A stretch of DNA of 64,000 nucleotides, from positions 1 to 64,000 of the forward strand of contig NZ_JAFEIG010000023.1 of NCBI RefSeq assembly GCF_017495225.1, in the 5' to 3' direction. Of the stretch, positions 53,704 through 63,240 are shown one piece after another. Numbering within the stretch: position 1 is the stretch's first letter; each line of letters begins with the position of its first letter. This DNA comes from Daejeonella sp. Lineage in GTDB: Bacteria > Bacteroidota > Bacteroidia > Sphingobacteriales > Sphingobacteriaceae. The notes below the pieces were generated by a model, which saw only the letters and a program-made list of their open reading frames with translations, was not told where the DNA came from and made no database searches. Position numbers and translations under genes: made by a program.

Positions 53704-54387
53704 ATGAAAACTTTAAAATTAAAATCAACGCTATTAATCTTAGCGTTTTCGATCACTTCAATTATTTTCCAAGGTTGCGCTACTGCTACAAAAACACAAA
53801 AAGGGACTGTAATTGGTGGAGCTGCAGGAGGTGTTATTGGTGCAATTATTGGTAAGAAAGTAGGAAACACCGCAGTTGGAGCACTTATAGGTGGTGCAAT
53901 AGGCGGTACAGCAGGTGCTTTTATTGGACGCAAAATGGACCGTCAGGCGGAGGAAATTAAAAATTCTATTCCCAATGCTGAGGTAATTCGTGAAGGTGAA
54001 GGCATTGTAGTCAAATTTAATTCTGGAATCTTATTTGACTTGAACCAAGCTGAGTTAAAAGCAAATGCAAGAACCAATATTGAAAATTTGGCAATTTCCC
54101 TTAAAAATAATCCAGACACTGACATTTTAATTGTTGGTCATACAGATGCTAGTGGTACAGATGAATATAATTTAAAGCTTTCAGAACGTCGTGCAACATC
54201 GGTAAAATCGCTTATTGAAAGCAAAGGTATTTTATCAAGCCGTTTGTCAACTGAAGGAAGAGGTGAAACAGAAGCAATCGCTGATAACGAAACAGAAGCT
54301 GGTAGAGCTTTAAACCGCCGTGTTGAGATTGTTATCGTAGCCAATGAAAAAATGAAGGCAGAAGCAAAACAGGCACGTAATAATTAA
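53704..54387 (+). CDS. OmpA-family lipoprotein with glycine zipper
   Basis: A 227-residue protein: a lipoprotein signal ending in IIFQGC (Cys25), then a glycine-zipper stretch (about 36-78, with repeated GGAxGGxxGAxIG) that can pack in or through a membrane, and a C-terminal OmpA peptidoglycan-binding domain (about 95-215) with DILIVGHTDASGTDEYN and LSERRATSVKSLI and NRRVEIVI. It probably links the outer membrane to peptidoglycan. It has its own terminator. Confidence 0.92.
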   Translation: MKTLKLKSTLLILAFSITSIIFQGCATATKTQKGTVIGGAAGGVIGAIIGKKVGNTAVGALIGGAIGGTAGAFIGRKMDRQAEEIKNSIPNAEVIREGEGIVVKFNSGILFDLNQAELKANARTNIENLAISLKNNPDTDILIVGHTDASGTDEYNLKLSERRATSVKSLIESKGILSSRLSTEGRGETEAIADNETEAGRALNRRVEIVIVANEKMKAEAKQARNN

Positions 54388-54398
54388 ATTTTTAACGC

Positions 54399-54435
54399 AA
54401 ATCCCCTTGGAATGATATTTCAAGGGGATTTTTAT
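54399..54435 (+). terminator. terminator after OmpA lipoprotein gene
   Basis: Perfect stem AAATCCCCTTG / CAAGGGGATTT with a loop of about 11 bases, followed by a T-run, 12 bp after the stop codon. Confidence 0.8.
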
Positions 54436-54455
54436 ATAAAAGAGAAATTTTAAAC

Positions 54456-55202
54456 TTAGTCATCGAAAGGGCGCAAGCTTAAAACATGCCGACCTAAGTC
54501 CTGATTACCAATTACTTGCCAGTATTGAGATGCCTCATAAATATCAATACCGCCAGAAAATAATATCCAGGTAATATTTTGATCAATATAAACTTGCGTA
54601 GCTGAATGTGCTTGTACTTCAGTAAAATCCCATGATTGTTCGCGACGAATTATTTGCCATTTCATATTTATCTCGGCCACAATTTCAATTGAAATAATTG
54701 TATCATTTGCCGGACAAACATTCTCAAAATGCTTCGGTAAAAAACGCATACAGTATTCTAAAAAGGGATGATAAAATTCAGTCTCCAAAAGTAAACTTGC
54801 TCCCACCGCTTGTCTAATTTCTTGTTGATAAAGCCAATTTTTAGCGTAAACTTTAAGTAAACCTATTGGGACTACAATGAACGTATTATTTTTATCCAGA
54901 CTCGAAAATGTTGGAATCTTATTAAGATATGGATCCAATTGCTTATTAATAATCTGTAAATCAGATAAATAAGTCTCAGGATTAAAATCCTTAAAAGAGT
55001 TTATTTGAATATCGTTTAAATCAGATACATCAAAAAAATGGAATAGATTCTGCCTCGATTCATCTAATAATTGAATGGCAATATCTTGTACTTTAGCATT
55101 GCCAGATGAAATATTTTTATTCCATTGCTCCGAACTTAAACCTGAAAGCAGTTCAAAAAGCTTAGAATTTAGCCTTTGGAAAAGATTTACTGCATTATCC
55201 AT
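54456..55202 (-). CDS. maleylpyruvate-isomerase-like (DinB-fold) protein, degenerate
   Basis: A 248-residue protein with the length and order of mycothiol-dependent maleylpyruvate isomerase N-domain proteins: a DinB-like bundle (about 1-150, with KNWLYQQEIRQAVGA) and an alpha/beta C-terminal part. The histidines that bind metal in the family are replaced (LLDESRQN and QQEIRQ in place of the usual His sites), so it may be catalytically dead or use another thiol chemistry. It is 4 bp behind the aldehyde dehydrogenase gene in an operon. Confidence 0.65.
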   Translation of the reverse strand: MDNAVNLFQRLNSKLFELLSGLSSEQWNKNISSGNAKVQDIAIQLLDESRQNLFHFFDVSDLNDIQINSFKDFNPETYLSDLQIINKQLDPYLNKIPTFSSLDKNNTFIVVPIGLLKVYAKNWLYQQEIRQAVGASLLLETEFYHPFLEYCMRFLPKHFENVCPANDTIISIEIVAEINMKWQIIRREQSWDFTEVQAHSATQVYIDQNITWILFSGGIDIYEASQYWQVIGNQDLGRHVLSLRPFDD

Positions 55203-55206
55203 GCAA

Positions 55207-56604
55207 TTACAAAATCTTTTTTAGCCATTTAAGCAATCCTTTTTTATTTTCATAAGGAGGATAAGCCAATTTATTAAAATCAGGATTCGATTGAAACATG
55301 ATGCCCCTTTCATGCGAAAAAGCCTTAAAGCCATAAAATCCATGACAACTACCTGTACCGCTATTTCCAATACCGCCAAATGGCAAATTCGGATTGGAAA
55401 TATGTAAAACCACATCGTTTACACAAGTCCCGCCCGCAGAAGTCTGCCGAATAACTGTTTCAGCAAGTGTATTTGATTTAGAGAAAATATACAGAGCCAA
55501 TGGTTTTGCTCTTTGGTTTACCAAATTAATGGCTTCCGGCAGACTAGAATAAGTAATGATAGGCAAAATTGGTCCGAAAATCTCTTCTTGCATCAAGCTT
55601 GATGACAGTGGTACTTTAGTCAAAATAGTAGGTTCTAATGTATGCTCTGCATCACTATTTGCGCCACCTTTTACAAGAACTGCACCATCGGCAATGGCTT
55701 GATCTCTTAAGTTTTTTAATCTATTATAATGGGCTTCACTGATAATCTTCCCATAACTTGATAGGTCAAGTAATTGATTTTTATAGTAAAGTTGCTCGAT
55801 TTTTTCTGAGATAAGTTTTAAAAACTCAGCCTCCTGATTTTGACTAATCAATACATAATCGGGGGCTATACAAGTCTGACCTGCATTCATGAACTTACCC
55901 CAGACAATCTTTTCGGCAGCTTTCTCAAGATTTGCATCTTCGGCGATAATTACTGGCGATTTACCGCCCAATTCTAAGGTTACAGAACTTAAATGCTGAG
56001 CTGCGGCTGTCATTACAATTTTACCAATCTTCGGACTTCCGGTAAAAAAGATATGATCAAAAGGAAGTTGTAAAAGCGCTTCAGATAGGGAGGCATCACC
56101 TTCAAAGCAAGCAACTTCCTTACTTTCAAAATGATTATTAATCAATTTGGTAACAAGCTGAGCTGTAGCAGAGCTAAGTTCGGAAGGCTTCAAAATAGCT
56201 GTATTTCCAGCTGCAATTGCCGAAATTAGGGGAGCAATCAATAATTGAAAAGGATAATTCCAAGGAGCAATTATCAATGAAAGTCCTTTAGGCTCATAAT
56301 AAATACGGTTTTTTGTCAGTATATTACTAAAACTTGCAGAAACCCTCTGTGGTTTCATCCAGGAAGCAAGATGCTTGAGTGCAAAATCTATTTCCGCATA
56401 AACAAAATATACTTCCGTTAATGCTGCCTCAAATTCACATTTACGTAAATCCTTTTGAAGCGCCTCAAAAATCAATTCTTCATTCTCTTGAATAAGAATT
56501 TTAAGCTTTTTAAGCTTTTCTTTTCTGTCTTTTACCGAGCTATTTCTTAAAACTAAGCTATGAGCTCTTTGAAGCTCAAATATCTCCTTGATTGTTCCTT
56601 GCAT
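55207..56604 (-). CDS. aldehyde dehydrogenase, ALDH3/fatty-aldehyde type
   Basis: A 465-residue enzyme of the shorter ALDH3 class. LSLIIAPWNYPFQLLIAPL, ILKPSELSSATAQL, FFTGSPKIGKIVM, VTLELGGKSPVII (catalytic Glu) and NAGQTCIAPDYVL (catalytic Cys) are all intact. The substrate is probably a medium or long-chain aldehyde. It lies between an amidase gene (38 bp) and the isomerase-like gene (4 bp). Confidence 0.92.
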   Translation of the reverse strand: MQGTIKEIFELQRAHSLVLRNSSVKDRKEKLKKLKILIQENEELIFEALQKDLRKCEFEAALTEVYFVYAEIDFALKHLASWMKPQRVSASFSNILTKNRIYYEPKGLSLIIAPWNYPFQLLIAPLISAIAAGNTAILKPSELSSATAQLVTKLINNHFESKEVACFEGDASLSEALLQLPFDHIFFTGSPKIGKIVMTAAAQHLSSVTLELGGKSPVIIAEDANLEKAAEKIVWGKFMNAGQTCIAPDYVLISQNQEAEFLKLISEKIEQLYYKNQLLDLSSYGKIISEAHYNRLKNLRDQAIADGAVLVKGGANSDAEHTLEPTILTKVPLSSSLMQEEIFGPILPIITYSSLPEAINLVNQRAKPLALYIFSKSNTLAETVIRQTSAGGTCVNDVVLHISNPNLPFGGIGNSGTGSCHGFYGFKAFSHERGIMFQSNPDFNKLAYPPYENKKGLLKWLKKIL

Positions 56605-56642
56605 TTCTTGAATAAAACCTTTAATAATCTTCAGAATGAATA

Positions 56643-58316
56643 TTAAAAATTCAAAGAAGGTTGTTTTTTATGAAAATCGCCTGCTCTTTGATAAGCCTCT
56701 GCAATTTTCAATAATTTTCCTTCCCCAAATAGTTGTCCGGTAAAGGTAATGCTTGTTGGCAGTCCATTTCTAAAACCATTCGGTAAAACAACACAAGGAT
56801 GACCACTTAAGTTTGTAGCAACTAAATTTTGTCCGAAGGCTGGTGCAATAAAAGCATCCAAACCTTTCATCTTCTTATTCAGCTCCTCAATAAGAATTGC
56901 TCTAGCGCGATTTGCTTGGATATACTCAATAGCAGGAATAAAATGTGATGAGCGGAAACCACTAGGCCAAGCATTTTTATCTTGCCTAACCATCAAATCA
57001 TCGCGATTCGACAAAGTAAGATCTTCGAAGGCAGCACCAGATTCGGCACCTAAAATGATAATCATATCCCGATAAGGAAGCACAGGAAGCTCAATTTCAA
57101 CCAATTCGGCACCCATATCCTTTATTTTTTTAAGACTTAAGCTATCATTTGCCGAATTCGCATATTTTCTGTTGAATTCCGACTTAATAAAACCAATGCG
57201 CATACCTTTTAAACTTGTTCCTTGAGGCGAACTATAATTAAAAGGAGCTGAAATTAGGCTTAAATCTTTGCTATCGGGACCCTGAATAGCATTAAAAACA
57301 ATCGCACAATCTTCTACACTTCTTGTAATAGGACCTAATTTATCCATGCTCCAGCTCAATGCCATCGCACCGAATTTACTTATCCTGCCAAAAGTTGGAC
57401 GCAGTCCCGTGGTTCCACATTCAGATGAAGGTGACACAATAGAACCCAATGTTTCAGAACCAATGGCAAAAGGCATACATCCTGCGGATACCGCAGAGGC
57501 CGAACCCGCTGATGAACCGCTTGAACCACGATTTAAGTTCCAGGGATTTTTAGTTTTACCACCAAACCAAACATCACCCATAGCTAATTCGCCTAAAGTC
57601 ATTTTGGCAATCAAAATTGCACCAGCTTCTTCAAGCTTAGTTATTGCGGTGGCATCTACATCCAAAACTTGATCCTTATAAGGGACTGATCCCCAGGTAG
57701 TTTTATAACCCTTAGCCGCTAATAAATCTTTTGCCCCAAAAGGAATTCCATGTAATATACCTTTGTATTTTCCGGCAGCAATTTCAGCATCAGCTTTTTT
57801 TGCATGAGCCATGGCTCGCTCCTCGGTGATTGTTACAGCAAACATTAATTTTGAATCATATTTTTTAATTCTTTCGATAAAAAATTTCGTTAATTCAATA
57901 GAAGATATTTGTTTAGTACGTATTAAATCTGCTAGCTGTACAACGGTATAAAATGCAAGATCATCCTTTACAGCAGGGAGTTTTGTAGTATTTGTTGAGT
58001 TTACTTTAAAATAATTGGATTTATCTGGAAATTCGTATCCCAGAGGAAGAGGATTAAAATTTAAAGCTGGAGATACCGAATTTGGTATGTTTAATTTACG
58101 AAGAGCAGCATAATTAGCACGTTGACCATCCAAATCTGTGAGCATGGAATCGATTTCAACATCCGTAAAATTAATACCAATAATTTTTTGTGCTGCTTTT
58201 ACTAAAGCAATGCTAATCTTTTCTTCTTCTACCTTTTGTGAGATAAATCCACCTAAGGTAAAACTTAACAAACAAAGGATTGCGATTATACTATTTCTAC
58301 GAGTAATGAGTTTCAT
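56643..58316 (-). CDS. secreted amidase-signature-family amidase
   Basis: A 557-residue protein with an N-terminal signal or membrane segment (about 8-25) and an amidase-signature domain (about 130-550). The Ser-cisSer-Lys triad lies in GIPFGAKDLLAAKG (Lys), RGSSGSSAGSASAVSAG (the cis-Ser) and ETLGSIVSPSSECG (nucleophile Ser region). It hydrolyses amide bonds in the envelope; substrate unknown. First gene of the operon with the aldehyde dehydrogenase. Confidence 0.9.
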   Translation of the reverse strand: MKLITRRNSIIAILCLLSFTLGGFISQKVEEEKISIALVKAAQKIIGINFTDVEIDSMLTDLDGQRANYAALRKLNIPNSVSPALNFNPLPLGYEFPDKSNYFKVNSTNTTKLPAVKDDLAFYTVVQLADLIRTKQISSIELTKFFIERIKKYDSKLMFAVTITEERAMAHAKKADAEIAAGKYKGILHGIPFGAKDLLAAKGYKTTWGSVPYKDQVLDVDATAITKLEEAGAILIAKMTLGELAMGDVWFGGKTKNPWNLNRGSSGSSAGSASAVSAGCMPFAIGSETLGSIVSPSSECGTTGLRPTFGRISKFGAMALSWSMDKLGPITRSVEDCAIVFNAIQGPDSKDLSLISAPFNYSSPQGTSLKGMRIGFIKSEFNRKYANSANDSLSLKKIKDMGAELVEIELPVLPYRDMIIILGAESGAAFEDLTLSNRDDLMVRQDKNAWPSGFRSSHFIPAIEYIQANRARAILIEELNKKMKGLDAFIAPAFGQNLVATNLSGHPCVVLPNGFRNGLPTSITFTGQLFGEGKLLKIAEAYQRAGDFHKKQPSLNF

Positions 58317-58388
58317 ATAAGCTTAATATTGATTTGAGCATAAATTTAATAAAAGAAACAGTAAATTAAGCCCATCGATAATTTTAAT

Positions 58389-59621
58389 ATGATACGTAAA
58401 ATTTTTAGCCTTTTATTAATATTAAGTACAAGCATTAATTTAAGTGCTCAAACAACTAAAACTGGAGTTTTGGTTATTGGAAATAATTCGGCTTCAGTAG
58501 CAGCAGCCATTCAATCTGCACGCTCTGGTGTAAAAACCATATATCTTACTCAATCACAGTCTCTTAGTACCGTATTTGCTGAGCAGGATCTCGATTATTT
58601 GAAACGTATAAAAAATTATTATTCACTGAAAGAAAGAAGAAGATCAAAAAGTGCCGACTCCCTACTGGCGCTTCCTGTCAAATTGAATGAAGCTACAGAA
58701 TTAATAAAAGGCATTAGCGATACCGTAAAAAATTTGACTCTCAACTTTAATAATGTTGTAGATGAGATTAAAAAAGATGGGAAAGATTGGGAAATCAGGC
58801 TGAAAGGCGGCCAAAAAATTAAAGCACAGGTAGTGGTTGATGCAACAGACAATCTTGCATTAGCAACCATGCTTAAAATAAACTTGACAAATACGATAAG
58901 TAGTCCTATTAACAGTCCCAATATTTTCGAAAATAAGGTGTACAGAAGTTCAGTAGCTCTAGGAAACCGTTCAGATGGGTCATTAGTAACCATTCCTATG
59001 GGAGCCCTCATTCCGCAAGAGCCTGAAAATTTTATCATTGTTCCCAAGCAAATAGAACAGATAAAGCTTATAAATATGTCGGCGGGACAGGCAGCCGGGA
59101 CCATTGCAGCCTATTGCGCCTTCTTTAAAACTACCACTAAACTAATTAATCCGCGCGTAGTACAAGGTGAACTTTTAGCGTTTAATGGGGTATTGATTCC
59201 ATACACTGATATTGACCAAAAGGATGCGAGTTTTCTTGCTTTTCAACGCCTCGCACTTAGTGGAATGATTAAACCAAAATTGAATGATGGAAAAATCTAT
59301 TTTGATACTGCCGGGATTGTAAAATCAGAAGATATCAAATCACCAATGCGAGAGTTTTATACAAGAAGTCAGCTGTGGTTTGCCGACAATAAAAATGATA
59401 CTTTAAGCATAAAAGATGTTATTGAACTCATAAAATTCAATGCCAATCGCGGGGAAGAACTAAACAAAGAAATTGAAGAAAGCTGGAAGACTAGCTTTAA
59501 ATTAAATACGTCATTCGACCTACAAAGAAATATCAATCGACAAGAGTTTGGAATTTTGGCGGATAAATATTTACAACCTTTTAATATAAGAATTGACCCG
59601 TTGGGAAATCTACTTCGCTAA
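58389..59621 (+). CDS. secreted FAD-oxidoreductase-like protein, degenerate
   Basis: A 410-residue protein with a signal peptide (MIRKIFSLLLILSTSINLSAQ). It follows the PF12831 FAD-dependent family: VLVIGNNSASVAAAIQSAR at the dinucleotide site, VVVDATDNLALATMLKIN, and NMSAGQAAGTIAAYCAFF. The dinucleotide loop lacks the glycines of GxGxxG (it is GNNSAS), so FAD binding is doubtful. The C-terminal ~130 residues look helical and S-layer-like. Possibly a secreted pseudoenzyme. Confidence 0.65.
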   Translation: MIRKIFSLLLILSTSINLSAQTTKTGVLVIGNNSASVAAAIQSARSGVKTIYLTQSQSLSTVFAEQDLDYLKRIKNYYSLKERRRSKSADSLLALPVKLNEATELIKGISDTVKNLTLNFNNVVDEIKKDGKDWEIRLKGGQKIKAQVVVDATDNLALATMLKINLTNTISSPINSPNIFENKVYRSSVALGNRSDGSLVTIPMGALIPQEPENFIIVPKQIEQIKLINMSAGQAAGTIAAYCAFFKTTTKLINPRVVQGELLAFNGVLIPYTDIDQKDASFLAFQRLALSGMIKPKLNDGKIYFDTAGIVKSEDIKSPMREFYTRSQLWFADNKNDTLSIKDVIELIKFNANRGEELNKEIEESWKTSFKLNTSFDLQRNINRQEFGILADKYLQPFNIRIDPLGNLLR

Positions 59622-59657
59622 CAATTTGAATTTTTTTCGTAAATTGTTGAACCTAAA

Positions 59658-60203
59658 ATGAAAAATATGAAAGCATTAAATATTCTATTTGGATTGCTTT
59701 TAATTGGGCATTCAGCAATTTCACAAGGACTTAACAATGAGGTTATTAGGGCAAATATGCTCGTTGATTGGGAAAGAGCAAAAGTCTATACCAAGGAGTA
59801 TCTCGATGCAATGCCTGAAAGTGGAATAAATTTTAAACCCAAGGCAGATATGCGCAGTTTCGCCGAACAAATGCTGCATATGTCGCAAAGCACCATGACT
59901 GTGATTTCTATTGCTACGGGCACAGAACCACTTTATCAGGATAAGGTATTAGAAAAAATGAAGGAGTATAAAAATAAAGCTGCATTAACTAAACTTGTTA
60001 TGGAATCTTATGATTATGCTATTCAATCTATCGAAAAAATGGATGCCTCAAAAATGGATAGTTTAATTAGGCGTGGAAATTATGAAACCGACCAATTTGG
60101 TTGGTTAAATAAGGCTTTTGAGCATCAAACTCATCATCGTGCACAAACAACTATTTACCTCAGACTAAAAGGAATTAAAGCCCCGAACGAAAAATTATTT
60201 TGA
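59658..60203 (+). CDS. secreted DinB-family protein
   Basis: A 181-residue protein: a signal peptide (MKALNILFGLLLIGHSAISQ) followed by a four-helix DinB domain. Probable metal ligands are His in QMLHMSQS and HQTHHRAQT near the C-terminus. DinB-fold proteins include thiol transferases; this one is secreted and its substrate is unknown. ATG at 59658 or 59667. Confidence 0.85.
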   Translation: MKNMKALNILFGLLLIGHSAISQGLNNEVIRANMLVDWERAKVYTKEYLDAMPESGINFKPKADMRSFAEQMLHMSQSTMTVISIATGTEPLYQDKVLEKMKEYKNKAALTKLVMESYDYAIQSIEKMDASKMDSLIRRGNYETDQFGWLNKAFEHQTHHRAQTTIYLRLKGIKAPNEKLF

Positions 60204-60439
60204 TTATTTATTTGTATTAATTTAGTGATGTTCATATTTGCTAAATTCCACCCTTAATTACTTAAAATTATAATCAATATATCCCAAAATAGCCTTAAAA
60301 TATCATTTTTTGATTTTTGTATAGTTAACAAGCGCCATTGTTAAAGGAGTTCAATTTTGTAATTCCTTGATTGAAAACTCTTAATCAATCGCTTTCAATT
60401 CATTAGAAATATTAACTTGCATTAACAAATCCTACAAAC

Positions 60440-63151
60440 ATGCGTAAACTTTCCTTTTTACTAATCGGTTTATTTCTGATAAACACTGTTTTTGCACAAA
60501 TTTCTCCTAAAGAACATTTCGGTTTCAACATTGGCGATGATTACCAATTAGCCAATTTTACACAAACGGAAGCCTATTTTAAAAAATTAGCAGCAAGCTC
60601 CGACCGTGTTAAACTATTAAGTATCGGTAAAACGGAGGAGGGTCGCGAGCAGCCAATGTTGATCATTTCTTCACCTGAAAACTTAAAGAAACTCGACTAC
60701 TACAAAGAAATTTCGCAAAAATTAGCTCGTGTAGAAGGTTTAACTGATGAGGAGGCTAAAGCATTAGCAGAAAAAGGAAAAGCTATTGTTTGGATTGATG
60801 GAGGATTACATTCCACAGAGACTTTAGGAATCCACCAACTTATTGAAACTGCTTGGAACTTAGCAAGTCGTAAAGATACTGAGACCATAAAAATATTAGA
60901 AAATACAATCATTTTGATGACACATGCCAATCCTGATGGCCATGAATTGGTTAGCGATTGGTATATGCGTGAAAAAACCCCGGAAAAACGTTCATTAGAA
61001 AATTTGCCCCGTTTATATGAAAAATATGCTGGGCATGATAATAATCGTGATTTTTTCATGATGAATTTGAAAGAAACGCAAAATATAAGCAATCAATTGT
61101 TCTTAGAATGGTTACCGCAAATTATGTACAACCACCACCAAAGAGGTCCTGAGGGCTCTGTAGTGGCTGGAGCGCCTTATCGCGACCCATTTAACTATGT
61201 ATTTGACCCAATTTTAATGTCAAGCCTTGATGCTTTAGGTGCTGCCATGAATAATCGTTTAAATACAGAGAATAAACCTGGATATACCCAAAAAAATGGC
61301 TCTGTTTTTTCAACTTGGTATAATGGCGGACTAAGAACCATCACTTATTTTCATAATATGGTTGGCTTGTTAACAGAAACCATTGGTGGTCCAACACCAT
61401 CAGAAATTAGCCTGGTTCCAGAACGCTTAATTCCTAATGCAGGAACAGTTTTCCCCGTGACTCCACAAAAGTGGCATTTTAGACAATCCGTAGATTACTC
61501 TATTTCCATGAATTATGCGGTATTGAATTATGCTCAAAGGCATCGTGATGAATTGCTCTATAATATTTACTTGATGGGTAAAAATTCGGTGGAAAAGGGT
61601 AATAAAGATACTTGGGGACTATCCCCTAATAAAATTGAGGCCATAAAAGATGCGCATCAAAAAGATTTAGGAGGAGCTAGAACTTCTGGCAGAAATACCA
61701 TCCCAACAAAATATTTTGATCAAGTAATGAAAGACCCTAGCAAGAGAGATGCTAGAGGATATATCATTCCAGCAGGTCAAGCAGATTTTCCAACGGCAGT
61801 AAAATTTGTAAATGCATTGATTCGCTCAGGCATTCTCATTCATAAAGCAAGTGAAGATTTTGTTGTTAACGATAAAAAATATTTAAAAGGTTCATTTATA
61901 GTAAAAGCAAATCAAGCCTTCAGACCCCATGTATTGGATATGTTTGAACCACAAGATCATCCCAATGATTTTAAATATGAGGGAGGTCCGCCAATTGCAC
62001 CCTACGATGCAGCAGGATGGACTTTAGCTTATTTAATGCATGTAGAATTTGACCGCCTTCAAGATGATTTTAGTGGTCCTTTTCAGCGTATCCCATACGG
62101 TGAACTTCAAAAAGTTGAAGAAAAACCTGTAGCATTAGCAAAAGGATACTTAATTACTGCGGAATCAAATAATGCCTTTATCGCAGCAAATGAGCTCTTA
62201 AAAGCGAAAGAAAAGGTATTTAGAATTAATTCGGGAACTGATCAAGGTGATTTTTACATTCCCGCTAATGCAAAAGTCCAGAAAATATTGCAAGATTTGG
62301 TTGCTAATCCGGGTTTAGAGCTTAAAATTGCATCCGAAATTCCGACAAACATCACTAAAATTTCAGAGCTAAGAATTGCACTTTGGGATACTTATGGAGG
62401 CTCAATGCCTTCTGGTTGGGTACGTTTTTTGATGGAGCAATATCGCTTTAATGCGAAACTAATTTACCCTCAGGATATCGATGCAGGCAATTTAAACTCG
62501 AAATACGATGTTATTATTTTTGTATCGGGGGCTATACCTCCAGTTTCTAATCGCCCTAACAACAATAGAAATAATGAATCTGATTTAGAAACTATTCCTG
62601 CCGAATTTAAAGCTCAATTAGGCAGAATTAGTCAGGAAAAATCAATTCCTGAAATCAAAAAGTTTATTGAACAAGGTGGAAAAGTAATAAGCATCGGCAG
62701 CAGCACTAATTTGGCAAATCACTTAGGACTACCTGTTAGAAACGCGATTGTTGAGATGGGCAAAGATGGACAGGAAAGTCGATTGGCCGCAGAAAAATAC
62801 TATGTACCTGGTAGTGTGTTAAGTGTGAGCGTCGACAATTCATTAGCTTCGGCATGGGGAATGAAGAAAAATGCAGATGTATATTTCAATAATAGTCCCG
62901 TTTTTAAAATTGCCACCGCCGACCTATTAAAAGGCGATATCAAACCGATTTTATGGTTTTCAAATTCAACACCATTACGCTCTGGCTGGGCATGGGGTCA
63001 AGGCTATTTAAGAGATGGTATTACCGCATTTGAAGCTAAATTTGGGAAAGGCAAACTTTATGCTTTCGGACCAGAAATTACTTTTAGAGCGCAAACACAT
63101 GGTACATTCAAGCTACTTTTTAACCAATTATATGACGTCTCGGAAAAATAG
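60440..63151 (+). CDS. secreted M14-family zinc carboxypeptidase
   Basis: A 903-residue protein with signal peptide MRKLSFLLIGLFLINTVFAQ. The M14 catalytic domain (about 35-400) has the zinc motif GGLHSTETLG (His124, Glu127), a further His in MYNHHQRGP and the catalytic Glu in VGLLTETIGG. The large C-terminal half (about 500-903) includes a ThuA/GATase-like region (SKYDVIIFVSGAI, KKFIEQGGKVISIG). The family is common in Bacteroidota and may act on peptides or peptide antibiotics. A second M14 gene follows 89 bp downstream. Confidence 0.9.
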   Translation: MRKLSFLLIGLFLINTVFAQISPKEHFGFNIGDDYQLANFTQTEAYFKKLAASSDRVKLLSIGKTEEGREQPMLIISSPENLKKLDYYKEISQKLARVEGLTDEEAKALAEKGKAIVWIDGGLHSTETLGIHQLIETAWNLASRKDTETIKILENTIILMTHANPDGHELVSDWYMREKTPEKRSLENLPRLYEKYAGHDNNRDFFMMNLKETQNISNQLFLEWLPQIMYNHHQRGPEGSVVAGAPYRDPFNYVFDPILMSSLDALGAAMNNRLNTENKPGYTQKNGSVFSTWYNGGLRTITYFHNMVGLLTETIGGPTPSEISLVPERLIPNAGTVFPVTPQKWHFRQSVDYSISMNYAVLNYAQRHRDELLYNIYLMGKNSVEKGNKDTWGLSPNKIEAIKDAHQKDLGGARTSGRNTIPTKYFDQVMKDPSKRDARGYIIPAGQADFPTAVKFVNALIRSGILIHKASEDFVVNDKKYLKGSFIVKANQAFRPHVLDMFEPQDHPNDFKYEGGPPIAPYDAAGWTLAYLMHVEFDRLQDDFSGPFQRIPYGELQKVEEKPVALAKGYLITAESNNAFIAANELLKAKEKVFRINSGTDQGDFYIPANAKVQKILQDLVANPGLELKIASEIPTNITKISELRIALWDTYGGSMPSGWVRFLMEQYRFNAKLIYPQDIDAGNLNSKYDVIIFVSGAIPPVSNRPNNNRNNESDLETIPAEFKAQLGRISQEKSIPEIKKFIEQGGKVISIGSSTNLANHLGLPVRNAIVEMGKDGQESRLAAEKYYVPGSVLSVSVDNSLASAWGMKKNADVYFNNSPVFKIATADLLKGDIKPILWFSNSTPLRSGWAWGQGYLRDGITAFEAKFGKGKLYAFGPEITFRAQTHGTFKLLFNQLYDVSEK

Positions 63152-63240
63152 AAAAGCTTAAATTTGGAGTATTTACGATAGATCACTATAAATTAATTTA
63201 TTTCTGTAATTTAATCAGCTGAAAACAAGCGATTAAGTTC

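Noticed and set aside
60700..61092. 130-codon antisense frame inside the M14 peptidase gene
   Set aside because: It covers the zinc-motif coding region of a clear gene and has no motif of its own.
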